DNA from: Roseovarius sp. MMSF_3350 | GTDB taxonomy: Bacteria; Pseudomonadota; Alphaproteobacteria; Rhodobacterales; Rhodobacteraceae | DNA length: 64,000 nt | Reading direction: 5' to 3' | Assembly (NCBI RefSeq): GCF_030733425.1 | Contig: NZ_JASHIZ010000020.1 | Location: 1 to 64,000 of the forward strand | Shown here: positions 54,627 to 63,952 of the stretch, piece by piece | Position numbering within the stretch: position 1 is the stretch's first letter | Layout: each line of letters begins with the position of its first letter | Translations under genes and position numbers: made by a program | The notes under the pieces: generated by a model | Seen by the model: only the letters and a program-made list of their open reading frames with translations | The model's database searches: none | Told to the model about the DNA's origin: nothing

Positions 54627-55810
54627 TGGCGGATGGCGGCAAACCCCATTTCGAGTGGCGCGACCCGCTGCTGATCGAGGACCTGCTGAGCGAGGAAGAG
54701 CGGATGATCCGCGATTCCGCCCATGACTTCGCGCAGGAACGCCTGATGCCTCTCATTCGCGACTGGCACCGGCACGAGACCTTCGATCCCGCGATCATGC
54801 GCGAACTGGGCGAGATGGGGTTCCTGGGTATGCAGATCGACGGCTACGGCTGTGCCGGTGCAAGCTACACCGCCTATGGCCTTGTCGCGCGGGAGTTGGA
54901 GCGGGTCGATGCCGCCTTTCGTTCGGCGTGTGGGGTGCAGGGCGGGCTGGCGATGACGCCGATCCACCGCTTCGGCAGTGACGAACAAAAGGAAAAGTAC
55001 CTGCCGCCCATGGCGCGGGGCGAGTTGATCGGCTGTTTCGGCCTGACCGAACCCGACGCCGGCTCGGACCCATCGCGAATGCGGGCGCGGGCCCGGCCCG
55101 TCGATGGTGGTTACCGCCTGTCGGGCAACAAGGTGTGGATCACGCACGCTTCGATCGCCGATGTGCTGGTGGTCTGGGCGCGCGATGACGAAGACGTGGT
55201 GCGCGGCTTCATCCTGGAAAAGGGTGCCAAGGGGCTGGAGACGCGCAAGATCGAGGGCAAGTTCTCGGTCCGGGCGTCGCCCACGGGCGAGATTTCGATG
55301 GACGAGGTGTTCGTTCCGACTCACCAGATGCTGCCCCATGCCAAGGGCCTGTCGGCGCCGCTCACCTGCCTTAACCGGGCGCGGCTGGCGATCTGCTGGG
55401 GCTCGATGGGGGCCGCCGAATTCTGCTGGCAGGCCTCGCGCGACTACGTGATGGAGCGCCAGCAATTCGGCCGCTCGCTGGCGGCAAGCCAGCTGGTGCA
55501 GGCCAAGCTCGCGGACATGCAGAGCGAGATCGCCCTGTCGCTGCACGCCACCCTGCGCCTGTCGCGGCTGCAGGACGAGGGGCGCGCCACGCCCGAGATG
55601 TTCTCGCTGGTCAAGCGCAACGCGGCGCGCAAGGCGCTGGAGATATGCCGAACGGCGCGGGACATGCATGGCGGCAACGGCATATCCGACGAGTACCACG
55701 TGGTGCGCCACATGCTGAATCTCGAGGTCGAGAACACTCTGGAAGGCACCTATGACATACACTCGCTGGTGCTGGGGGCCGCGCAGACCGGCATCCGCGC
55801 CTTCGCGTGA
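54626..55810 (+). CDS. gcdH: Acyl-CoA dehydrogenase, glutaryl-CoA dehydrogenase type
   Basis: A 394-residue FAD enzyme. It follows the GcdH pattern closely: FEWRDPLLIEDLLSEEERMI at the start, GCFGLTEPDAGSDP, NRARLAICWGSMGAAEFCW, RDMHGGNGISDEYHVVRH, and the catalytic Glu in TLEGTYDIHSLVLG. GcdH enzymes act on dicarboxylyl-CoAs. Whether it also decarboxylates cannot be decided from sequence. The ATG overlaps the thiolase stop by one base (TGATG). Confidence 0.88.
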   Translation: MADGGKPHFEWRDPLLIEDLLSEEERMIRDSAHDFAQERLMPLIRDWHRHETFDPAIMRELGEMGFLGMQIDGYGCAGASYTAYGLVARELERVDAAFRSACGVQGGLAMTPIHRFGSDEQKEKYLPPMARGELIGCFGLTEPDAGSDPSRMRARARPVDGGYRLSGNKVWITHASIADVLVVWARDDEDVVRGFILEKGAKGLETRKIEGKFSVRASPTGEISMDEVFVPTHQMLPHAKGLSAPLTCLNRARLAICWGSMGAAEFCWQASRDYVMERQQFGRSLAASQLVQAKLADMQSEIALSLHATLRLSRLQDEGRATPEMFSLVKRNAARKALEICRTARDMHGGNGISDEYHVVRHMLNLEVENTLEGTYDIHSLVLGAAQTGIRAFA

Positions 55811-55830
55811 TAATCAGGAGGACGGAGAGA

Positions 55831-57234
55831 ATGGACGCATCCGATCCAGGACCGATCATCAACGGCCTTGTCGCCAAGGCCCGCGACGCCATGGCAAAGT
55901 TCGCAAACGCCACTCAGGATGACGCCGACGCCGCCGTCACCGCGCTGGCCTGGGCCATCTACGAACCGCGTCGCGCCCGCGCGCTGGCCGAACTGGCGGT
56001 GGAGCAGACCGGCCTCGGCGACATCGAAAGCAAGGTCATCAAGAACCAGCGCAAGACCTTCGGCTGCCTGCGTGACCTTTCCCGTGTCAAAAGCGTGGGC
56101 GTGATCAAGGACGACCCCGACCGCGGGATGGTGAAATATGCCAAGCCCGTGGGCGTCGTGGCCGCCGTGACGCCTTCGACCAACCCCACTGCGACGCCGG
56201 TGAACAAGGCGATGTTCGCGGTCAAAAGCCGAAATGCGGTTATTATCGCACCCTCCCCCTCGGCTTGGGGCGCCACCAACGCCGCGGTCGGGCACATGCG
56301 GGCGGAGTTGGAAAAATGCGGCTTCCCGGCCGACCTGGTTCAAATCCTGCCCAAGCCGGTTAACAAGGCCCTGACGCAGGAGTTGATGGAGCAGGCGGAC
56401 CTCGTGGTCGTCACCGGGTCGCAGAACAACGTGCGCCGCGCCTATTCCTCGGGCACCCCGGCGATCGGCGTGGGCGCGGGCAATGTGCCGGTGGTGATCG
56501 ACGAAAGTGCCGATCTCGATGATGCGGCGGCCAAGATCTGCCAGTCAAAAACCTTTGACAATGCCACATCCTGTTCCTCGGAAAACTCGGTGCTGATCCA
56601 TGAGGCGGTTTATGACGAGGCCATCGCGGCACTGGCCCGCGCGGGGGGCTATGTCTGCTCGGCTGAGGAAAAGGAGCGTGTGCGCGAAAGGCTTTGGACG
56701 AACGGCAGTCTGAACCGCCGGGTGATCGCCAAGGATGCGGAAACCCTGTGCGAGGTCTTCGAACTGGACGACGCGGCCAAAGGCGCACGATTTTTTATGG
56801 TCGAGGAGGGCCGCCCTGATCCCGACAGCCTGTTTACGGACGAGAAGCTGTCGCTGGTGCTGACGGTCTATCGGATCACCGACATGGAGGACGCGGTGGA
56901 TCAGCTAAGCAGCATCCTCGATGTCTGCGGCAAGGGGCATTCGGTGGGCATCCACACCGCCACGCCGGACCACGCGCAGATGCTGGCCGAGCGGATCGAC
57001 GTGGTGCGCGTATTGGTTAACCAGGCGCACACCATGGGCAATGGAGGCAGTTTCGAAAACGCGCTGGAATTCACCTTGTCCATGGGTGGCGGCACCTGGG
57101 CCGGCAACTCGATCACCGAGAACCTCAATGCGCGGCATTTCATGAATATCACTCATCTCGTGCGGACCATCCCGACGGACAAACCATCCGAGGAAGAGCT
57201 TTTCGGAACACATTGGAAACGGCATGGAAAATAA
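55831..57234 (+). CDS. CoA-acylating aldehyde dehydrogenase
   Basis: A 467-residue aldehyde dehydrogenase of the acylating group (acetaldehyde/succinate-semialdehyde/sulfoacetaldehyde type), which oxidises an aldehyde to the acyl-CoA. Catalytic Cys248 in NATSCSSENS, NAD fold with VTGSQNNVRRAYSSG and GVGAGNVPVVID, and the terminal GGGTWAGNSITENL segment. The start at 55831 has an aggaggacggag ribosome site. It resembles sulfoacetaldehyde dehydrogenase SauS, but no Xsc or sulfonate genes are here, so a semialdehyde of the dicarboxylate route is the alternative. Confidence 0.82.
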   Translation: MDASDPGPIINGLVAKARDAMAKFANATQDDADAAVTALAWAIYEPRRARALAELAVEQTGLGDIESKVIKNQRKTFGCLRDLSRVKSVGVIKDDPDRGMVKYAKPVGVVAAVTPSTNPTATPVNKAMFAVKSRNAVIIAPSPSAWGATNAAVGHMRAELEKCGFPADLVQILPKPVNKALTQELMEQADLVVVTGSQNNVRRAYSSGTPAIGVGAGNVPVVIDESADLDDAAAKICQSKTFDNATSCSSENSVLIHEAVYDEAIAALARAGGYVCSAEEKERVRERLWTNGSLNRRVIAKDAETLCEVFELDDAAKGARFFMVEEGRPDPDSLFTDEKLSLVLTVYRITDMEDAVDQLSSILDVCGKGHSVGIHTATPDHAQMLAERIDVVRVLVNQAHTMGNGGSFENALEFTLSMGGGTWAGNSITENLNARHFMNITHLVRTIPTDKPSEEELFGTHWKRHGK

Positions 57235-57247
57235 GGGGCATACCGAC

Positions 57248-59347
57248 ATGAAAGACCTGACCGGGCGCGACGCCCTCGACTGCCTGCTCTCGCCGCAATC
57301 CATCGCGATCATCGGCGTGTCGAACGATTTCAACAAGTTGAACGGCCGAGTTATGAAGTTCCTGCTGGATAAGGGTTATACCGGACAGATCTTTCCGGTG
57401 AATCCCAAGTATGACGAGGTCGGCGGGCACCACTGCTACAGTGGGATCGGCGAGATCGCTGAAACACCGGACCTGGCCGTCATCTCCGTCCCCGCCAAGC
57501 TGGTGCCGGAGCAACTGACCGCCGCCGGAGAGGCTGGCGTGCGCGCCGCCATCGTCTTCAGTTCGGGTTTTGGCGAGATGGGCGAGGAAGGCCGCGAGAA
57601 GGAGCGCGAGGTGGTCGAGATCGCCGCGCGTTATGACATGCGCCTCTGCGGACCAAACACCTTGGGCATCATCAATGCCTTCGACGGGGCGTTCGCCACC
57701 TTCACCCAGTACGGTATGGGCAAGACCAGCCCCGGGCCGGTGGGCTTCGTCACCCAGTCGGGCGCCTTCGGCACCGCAATCGCGGCGCTGGCGCGCAAGC
57801 GGGGGCTGGGGCTCGGCTATTTCGCCAATACCGGCAACGAGACGGATGTGACTTTTGCCGACTGCCTGGGCAAGATTGTCGAGGATCCGCGAATTTCCAC
57901 TCTGGCAGGCTATATAGAGGGGGTCACCGACGGCCCGGGGCTGATCCGCACGGCGCGCCGGGCGATGGAATTGGGCAAGCCACTGACCGTGACCAAGGTG
58001 GGCCGCACTGAAAGCGGCGCTCGGGCGGCGTCGTCCCATACCGGGGCGCTGGCGGGTGAGGACGCGGTATTCGACGGGATCACAAGACAGTTCGGCGTGA
58101 TCCGCGCCCGTAACGAGGAACACATGCTGGATATCGTCGATATGTCCACCACCACCGCCTGCCCCGAGGGGCGCGGGGTTGGCATCGTGACGCAATCGGG
58201 CGGCGCCGGCGTGCTGATGAGCGACCGGGCCGAAGAAGTCGGCCTGAACGTGCCGCAGTTATCCGAGCCATCGGTGGCGCGGCTGCGCGAGATCTTGCCC
58301 GCCTTCGGTGCTGCCGGAAACCCTGTGGACGTGACGGCGCAGTTCATCGCCGATCCGTCGATGCTGAAGGAAAGCGTCAAGGCGGTGCTGGACGATCCCA
58401 AGGTGCACGTGGCCGCCGTCTGGCTGCAGTTGATGGACGGGTTCGTCGATACGCTGACCGAGACGTTCCGGCAACTGAAGGAAGAAACCACCAAGCCCTT
58501 CGTCGTGTCGTGGGTGGCTGCGCCCGAGGAAGGCCTGCAAGCGCTGCGCGATCTGGGCATCTGCGCCCTGCGCGGGGCCGAGCCCACTATCGACGCCATC
58601 GCGGCACTGGTTCACTGGAACGAGGCGCGGCAAGCCTGGCTGGCCGACAAAGGCGACGCGATGCCGCCAAGCGTCCTGCCCGCGCCTGGCGCAGGCCCGG
58701 TACCGACTGTCCGCACCGCCAAGATGCTGGCGGATGCCAGCGTGCCCGTTGCGCGCGTGGGATTGGCGACCTCTGCCGATGAGGCCGCGGCGCTGGCCGA
58801 GGATATAGGCTTGCCCGTGGCTCTGAAGATCGAATCTGCTGACATCCTGCACAAGACCGAGGTGGGCGGCGTCGAGATCGGGCTGAAGGATGTCGATGCC
58901 CTGCGCTCCGCCTACGCGCGGATCATGGAAAAGGCCGCCAAAGCCGCGCCCGAGGCCAGGCTGGATGGTGTGACTGTGCAGCAGATGGGCGGCGGGACTG
59001 TTGAGATGGTGATCGGCCTTCGCCGCGATCCGGTGTTCGGCCCCGTTGTGATGGTTGGCATGGGCGGCATCCTGATCGAGGTGCAGAAGGATGTGGTATT
59101 CCATCGCGCCCCGGTAACCGATGCCGAGGCGGGCCGGATGCTGAACAGCCTGAAGGGAAAGGTGATGTTGGACGGCGTTCGGGGCGCACCGCCGGTAGAT
59201 CGCGCGGCACTTTGCAAGATGATCAGCGCGGTGTCGCGCTTTGCAGTAGCCTCCGAGGATTGGCTGGACGAACTGGACCTGAACCCGGTTCTGGCCGGAC
59301 CGGATGGCGTGATCGCGGTGGATTGCCTGCTGATTTCGGACAAGTAA
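57248..59347 (+). CDS. ADP-forming acyl-CoA synthetase (acetate-CoA ligase type)
   Basis: A single-chain ligase of about 699 residues that joins an acid to CoA with ATP giving ADP and phosphate. Order of domains: CoA-binding (LLSPQSIAIIGVSNDFNKLNG), succinyl-CoA-synthetase-like with the phospho-His in ASSHTGALAG (about His264), then an ATP-grasp C-terminal domain (from about 480; VALKIESADILHKTEVGGV). ATG 57248 follows a weak AAGGGG site; ATG 57224, overlapping the previous gene by 11 bases, is the alternative. Last gene of the operon, fitting activation of the imported acid. Confidence 0.88.
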   Translation: MKDLTGRDALDCLLSPQSIAIIGVSNDFNKLNGRVMKFLLDKGYTGQIFPVNPKYDEVGGHHCYSGIGEIAETPDLAVISVPAKLVPEQLTAAGEAGVRAAIVFSSGFGEMGEEGREKEREVVEIAARYDMRLCGPNTLGIINAFDGAFATFTQYGMGKTSPGPVGFVTQSGAFGTAIAALARKRGLGLGYFANTGNETDVTFADCLGKIVEDPRISTLAGYIEGVTDGPGLIRTARRAMELGKPLTVTKVGRTESGARAASSHTGALAGEDAVFDGITRQFGVIRARNEEHMLDIVDMSTTTACPEGRGVGIVTQSGGAGVLMSDRAEEVGLNVPQLSEPSVARLREILPAFGAAGNPVDVTAQFIADPSMLKESVKAVLDDPKVHVAAVWLQLMDGFVDTLTETFRQLKEETTKPFVVSWVAAPEEGLQALRDLGICALRGAEPTIDAIAALVHWNEARQAWLADKGDAMPPSVLPAPGAGPVPTVRTAKMLADASVPVARVGLATSADEAAALAEDIGLPVALKIESADILHKTEVGGVEIGLKDVDALRSAYARIMEKAAKAAPEARLDGVTVQQMGGGTVEMVIGLRRDPVFGPVVMVGMGGILIEVQKDVVFHRAPVTDAEAGRMLNSLKGKVMLDGVRGAPPVDRAALCKMISAVSRFAVASEDWLDELDLNPVLAGPDGVIAVDCLLISDK

Positions 59348-59370
59348 TTCGGGTTCAATGCGCGGCAAGC

Positions 59371-61323
59371 TCAGCGGATTTGTATCACCAGCGCGGTGTC
59401 GGGCGTGTCGCCCACATCCCCGCATTGGCCACTGCGCGGGCAGATCCAGCCGCCCTGCCCGGCCTCGTTCGCGGGTACAATCCTGAGCGTCTGACCGTCC
59501 CGTTCGAGTGCCGCCTCATCACTCGACGCGGCGCTCCATACGCCTCGGGATGTTTCCAGCGCAAGCACTGACAGCAACTCGCCTGCGAGCCGGGGATTGA
59601 AGCGACGGTCGACAAGCCCGGTGCGGGTGAAATAGCCGCGATCGGCATCGTCCATCGTGTCAAGCACCACGTCGAGGCCGAATCCGATCGCGGCCATCGC
59701 CGCCTCGGCGAAACGCTGCGCGTTGGCGACCTCATCCTCATAGATCTCGGCCGGACTCGCTTCGGTGGATTTCACGTAGAGCACAGGCGCGGTGCGAGTG
59801 TCCTTTGCGAATGTCGCGAGGCGGCGGGCCGACTGCCACGGTGACGCGCTGCGCGGGATGGTGAATTGGGCACAGTCGATCAGGTCCGGATGGCGCGTCA
59901 TGAAGGCTTGCAACTCATCCATCTCGGCCAGTGTGAAACCGTGACTTATCAAATGGTTGAAACGTGATCCGATATGCTTCGCTCCATCCTTGCGGTTAAC
60001 TCTCGACAGGACGATCTGCAGCCCCGTGTCCGCCTTCAGCGCCTCGATCTCCGAGATCAGGTCGACGATTTCCTCCCAATTCAGGACAAGTTCCAGCCGG
60101 TCCACCAGTGCGGCGTGGTCAGCCAGCGCCTCCCGCTCGGCGGCGTCCGGCATGCCGTAGAGATAGACCTGAAAACGGTGGCCGAGCCGGGACATCAATT
60201 CCATACGGCGGCGGACGCGCGGATCGCATAAATCCTGTATCGGAACACGCAGACCTTGCAGTCCCATCTCCCAGAGTGCCATGACCGGGTAGTCGTTGCG
60301 CGCCCGTTTGCGTCGGAACTCGTCCACGGCCCCCGAAGGGGCGACGGCAAGTTCCTCCGCCCAAGCGTGGCGCATATCAACGAATACTCCGGCCAGCCCG
60401 CTGGCTTTTACATGCGGGCGCGGGGCCACAGGCGGGGCCATGCCCGCGCCTTCCGCAAGGGTGGCGCCATAGGTACGATGATAGTGCGCAATGTGACCGT
60501 TCTCGCGCAGTTCCAGCGTCAGAAAGCCCAGCTTGGCGGCATCGTTGCGCCCCTTCTGATCGCCGCCGTTGATGCGGTACATCTCGGAATAGTCGTGCCG
60601 CACGAAGCAAGTCGATGGGGTGATGTAATACTCCGTGTCGCCGATACGGTCGTACCAGAAATTATGCACATGTGCGCAGAACAGAGCTTCAGGCTTGTGG
60701 GTGCGGATAAGGTCCAGGAACCAGCTTCGCGCCGGTTCCTCGATATTGTCATAGCTGCCGGGCTCGGCCGGATCGCTGATATAGGGCGGGTAGTGCGAAA
60801 AAACGAACACGCGCTCACCCGAATGGCTGGCAAGATATTCTTCCAGCCACTCGGCTTGCTCGGCCTCGGCGGGGTCGCCGGAGTTCATCAGCGGTGCGTT
60901 GACCACGACGAAGTGACAGCCCTGATGGGTTACCGCATAATAATCCTTGCCGAAATGTTTGCGATATAGCGCGATGAATTCGGCGTTGACCATGCCGGCG
61001 GGCATCCATTTTACCGGCTTGTCACCAATATCATGGTTGCCCGGCACAAGGTGTATCGGCGCCTTCAGGTTAGCGGCGATGGCATGAAAGTTGTCGGCGG
61101 CAGGGCCATAGCTTCCGAGCTCTGGGACCGGGTTTACCATATCTCCAAGATGGATCGTCAGCACCGGATCGATCTGGTTAACCTGAGAAAAAACGTGCCT
61201 TGCCCGTGGGTTGGCCTCGGCATTGGCCGGGTAGGGTGAAGCGGAGAAATCCTCTTTTTCGTTGACATGGGTGTCGGACACGATCGCGACTTTGAAGAGA
61301 GTTTTGCCGAGAGGGTTGTTCAT
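59371..61323 (-). CDS. Two-domain metallophosphoesterase
   Basis: A 650-residue protein. The N-terminal domain (about 1-290) is a calcineurin-type phosphoesterase with the full metal-ligand series: SDTHVNE (D19, H21), HLGDMVNP, VPGNHDIGD, and CAHVHNFWYD. The C-terminal half (about 325-650) is a separate domain, possibly a TIM barrel (VFVDMRHAWAEEL, LQIVLSRVNRKDGAKHIG, FGLDVVLDTMDD), whose family I do not recognise. No signal peptide. The start MNNPLGKTLFK follows ccaggaaacgaa. Substrate unknown. Confidence 0.8.
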   Translation of the reverse strand: MNNPLGKTLFKVAIVSDTHVNEKEDFSASPYPANAEANPRARHVFSQVNQIDPVLTIHLGDMVNPVPELGSYGPAADNFHAIAANLKAPIHLVPGNHDIGDKPVKWMPAGMVNAEFIALYRKHFGKDYYAVTHQGCHFVVVNAPLMNSGDPAEAEQAEWLEEYLASHSGERVFVFSHYPPYISDPAEPGSYDNIEEPARSWFLDLIRTHKPEALFCAHVHNFWYDRIGDTEYYITPSTCFVRHDYSEMYRINGGDQKGRNDAAKLGFLTLELRENGHIAHYHRTYGATLAEGAGMAPPVAPRPHVKASGLAGVFVDMRHAWAEELAVAPSGAVDEFRRKRARNDYPVMALWEMGLQGLRVPIQDLCDPRVRRRMELMSRLGHRFQVYLYGMPDAAEREALADHAALVDRLELVLNWEEIVDLISEIEALKADTGLQIVLSRVNRKDGAKHIGSRFNHLISHGFTLAEMDELQAFMTRHPDLIDCAQFTIPRSASPWQSARRLATFAKDTRTAPVLYVKSTEASPAEIYEDEVANAQRFAEAAMAAIGFGLDVVLDTMDDADRGYFTRTGLVDRRFNPRLAGELLSVLALETSRGVWSAASSDEAALERDGQTLRIVPANEAGQGGWICPRSGQCGDVGDTPDTALVIQIR

Positions 61324-61724
61324 TTCGTTTCCTGGAACTTTAGTGCAAACCGCAAATGTCATATTATTAGAATGATAGAAGGATATGTGTTCGGGATCAA
61401 CGACCAACGGGCGGTGAGGCTCCCCATCTGACTGGGTCCGCCGCTATGTTTAGAAAACGATGCGAACTGTAGCTTTTGGCTTTGCCAGTAACTTGTCACT
61501 CGGATAGGCGTGACCGAGAACAGCCAGGCGCCGAACCCTTCCTGAAGCTATTAAGGTGCTCTCCCGAGAACCATTGTTCATACGTGCCGCGAAGACTGAA
61601 AATGCCGCTCTAAGCTCTGGCGCCACGCACAGCGTCGGCATGGGCCCACTCGTATTCGGCCGAAAGCAACCTGGCGAGACCTTTGCGGCCAGTCACGGCA
61701 CGGCATATGCAGGGTCCGTCGCCG
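61324..61724. other. Spacer without a convincing gene
   Basis: About 400 bases, less GC-rich than its neighbours on the left side. Small open frames occur on both strands (for example 63 codons at 61450-61641, minus), but none has a good ribosome site or a familiar family. It holds the promoter of the phosphoesterase gene (an AT-rich stretch near 61360) and the 3' flank of the amidohydrolase gene. Confidence 0.4.
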
Positions 61725-63005
61725 TCACCCGCCGGGATCATGCCGCCGGCGCACCGTCGACGCGCGCCCCGGAAGGGAAAGCGCCGCATCCTCGCGCGGC
61801 ATCCGGCTGACCAGCCTGCCGTTCGAGACCACGGCGAGGCGGGCGGGCCGAAGGCGCAGCGCCTCGATCGACGATGCGGCATCCAGCACGACCAATGAGG
61901 CGCGTTTGCCGGGCGCGATGCCATACCCCTCCAGCCCCATGATTTGGGCGTTCTGGTGCGTGACCATGTCGAAACACTGCGCCATCTCTTCGGGGCTGGT
62001 CATCTGCGCCACGTGCAATCCCATGAAGGCGACGTCCAGCATGTCCGCTGTCCCCAGCGAGTACCACGGATCGAGCACGCAATCCTGCCCCCAGCCCACA
62101 GTGATCCCATGCGCATGCATCTCCTTCACCCGGGTTAGGCCGCGCCGCTTGGGGAAACTGTCGTGCCGCCCCTGCAGCGTGATGTTGATCAGCGGGTTCG
62201 GGACGGCGGCCACCCCGGCCTCGGCCATCAGCGGCAGCAGTTTCGAGACATAGTAATTGTCCATCGAATGCATCGAGGTCAGGTGACTGCCCGTGACCCG
62301 GCCTTGCAGCCCCAGCCGCTGCGCCTCGAAGGCAAGTGACTCGATGTGGCGGCTCATAGGGTCGTCCGTCTCGTCGCAATGCAGGTCGACCATCAGGCCG
62401 CGCTCGGCGGCCATCTCGCACAGCTCGCGCACGGAGGCCGCGCCATCGGACATGGTGCGCTCGAAATGCGGAATGCCGCCCACCACGTCGACACCCATGT
62501 CGAGCGCGCGGATCGTGTTTTCCCGCGCCGTCGGATCGCGGTAGAAGCCGTCCTGCGGAAAGGCCACCAGTTGCAGGTCGATATAGTCGCGCACCCGCGC
62601 GCGTACCTCCAGCATCGCCTCGACGCCCAAGAGGCGGTCATCGCAGGTGTCGACATGGCTTCGGATCGCCAGCAATCCCTGGCTGACCGCCCAGTCGCAA
62701 TAGTCCAGCGCGCGCGTCACCATCTCGTCCTGGGTGACGACCTGCTTCAACTCTCCCCACAGCCTGATCCCTTCCAGCAGCGTGCCCGACGCGTTGATCC
62801 GGGGCAGGCCGTAGGACAGCGTCGCGTCCAGGTGGAAATGCGGATCGACGAAAGGCGGGCTGACCAGATCGCCCTCCGCCTCGATCACTTCGCCGGCTTG
62901 CGCACCCGAAAGGTCCTCGACCGCCTTGATCCGGTCGCCCTCGATCCCGATATCCGCGACGCGCCCATCGGGCAGCGTGCCGCCCCTGACGATAAGATCG
63001 AACAT
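61725..63005 (-). CDS. codA: Cytosine deaminase-type amidohydrolase
   Basis: A 426-residue amidohydrolase of the cytosine-deaminase group. The metal site is in PPFVDPHFHLDATL (HxH pair), DLHCDETDDP (His-x-x-Glu-type), and GSHLTSMHSM, with the late Asp in VGWGQDCVLDPW. Cytosine deaminase converts cytosine to uracil, and close relatives handle other N-heterocycles. The ATG overlaps the permease stop by TGATG, and a nucleobase/nucleoside-type ABC permease is upstream, fitting a salvage operon. Confidence 0.88.
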   Translation of the reverse strand: MFDLIVRGGTLPDGRVADIGIEGDRIKAVEDLSGAQAGEVIEAEGDLVSPPFVDPHFHLDATLSYGLPRINASGTLLEGIRLWGELKQVVTQDEMVTRALDYCDWAVSQGLLAIRSHVDTCDDRLLGVEAMLEVRARVRDYIDLQLVAFPQDGFYRDPTARENTIRALDMGVDVVGGIPHFERTMSDGAASVRELCEMAAERGLMVDLHCDETDDPMSRHIESLAFEAQRLGLQGRVTGSHLTSMHSMDNYYVSKLLPLMAEAGVAAVPNPLINITLQGRHDSFPKRRGLTRVKEMHAHGITVGWGQDCVLDPWYSLGTADMLDVAFMGLHVAQMTSPEEMAQCFDMVTHQNAQIMGLEGYGIAPGKRASLVVLDAASSIEALRLRPARLAVVSNGRLVSRMPREDAALSLPGRASTVRRRHDPGG

Positions 63006-63949
63006 CAGCGTTCCCCCTTGTTGAACGGCACCATCAGCGCCGCCGGCACCTCGGCCCGGCGCGACATGACGATCAGTGCCAAGATGGACAGGAAATAGGG
63101 CATCATCAGGAACACCTGGTACGGGATGTCGGCCCCCAGCGGCGTCTGCTGCACCCGGATCTGCAGCGCGTCGAACGCGGCAAAGAGGATCGCGCCCAGC
63201 AATGCCTTGCCCGGCTTCCATGCGCCGAACACCACTAGCGCGATGCAGATCCAGCCGCGCCCGTTGACCATCTCGAAAAAGAAACTGTCGAAGGCCGACA
63301 TGGTCAGGAACGCGCCGCCCACGGCCATCAACCCGCTGCCCACGATCACCGCGCCCATGCGAATGCCCGTCACCGACAGGCCCTGTGCCGCCACGGCCGA
63401 CGGGTTTTCCCCCGCCGCGCGCATTGCAAGGCCCAGCGGCGTGCGATAGAGCACCAGCGCCACGACGCCCACTAGGATGAACGCCAGGTAGGTCAGCGGC
63501 GTCTGCGCGAAGAGCGCCGGACCGATCAGCGGGATGTCGGACAATAGCGGGATCTCGAAGGGCTGGAAGGCGTCGATCTTGGGCGGGCTTGTCACTTCGG
63601 GCAGCGCCAGACGATAGGCATAGTAAGTCAGCGACGTCGCCAACAGCGTGACGCCCAGCCCCACAACATGCTGCGAGAGGCCGAAAGGCACCGTCAGCAG
63701 GCTGTGGATCAGCCCGAAGACCATCCCCACCACCATTGCCACGGCCACGCCCATCCACAGCCCGGTACCGGAATAGACCGCCATCCAGCCCGCAAAGGCG
63801 CCCGCCACCATGATTCCCTCGATCCCGAGGTTCAGCACGCCCGCGCGTTCGCAAATCAATTCGCCCAGCGTGGCAAAGATCAGCGGGCTCGCGATGCGGA
63901 TCGCGGCGGTCCAGAAGCTGGCGGAAAGCAGGATTTCAAAGATGTCCAT
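63005..63949 (-). CDS. ABC transporter permease (nucleoside/purine-type, BmpD-YufPQ class)
   Basis: A 314-residue permease with about nine helices. The N-terminus ASPLIFATLGELICERAGVLNLGIEGIM is the family hallmark (LGE...GVLNLGxEG), followed by MRAAGENPSAVAAQG and a C-terminal VAIVMSRR-like end. This class imports nucleosides and related bases. Followed directly by codA with a one-base overlap; its partner permease runs off the right edge. Confidence 0.93.
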   Translation of the reverse strand: MDIFEILLSASFWTAAIRIASPLIFATLGELICERAGVLNLGIEGIMVAGAFAGWMAVYSGTGLWMGVAVAMVVGMVFGLIHSLLTVPFGLSQHVVGLGVTLLATSLTYYAYRLALPEVTSPPKIDAFQPFEIPLLSDIPLIGPALFAQTPLTYLAFILVGVVALVLYRTPLGLAMRAAGENPSAVAAQGLSVTGIRMGAVIVGSGLMAVGGAFLTMSAFDSFFFEMVNGRGWICIALVVFGAWKPGKALLGAILFAAFDALQIRVQQTPLGADIPYQVFLMMPYFLSILALIVMSRRAEVPAALMVPFNKGER

Positions 63950-63952
63950 GGC

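Noticed and set aside
61450..61641. A 63-codon minus-strand frame in the spacer before the amidohydrolase
   Set aside because: No ribosome site, no recognisable family, and composition not clearly coding.
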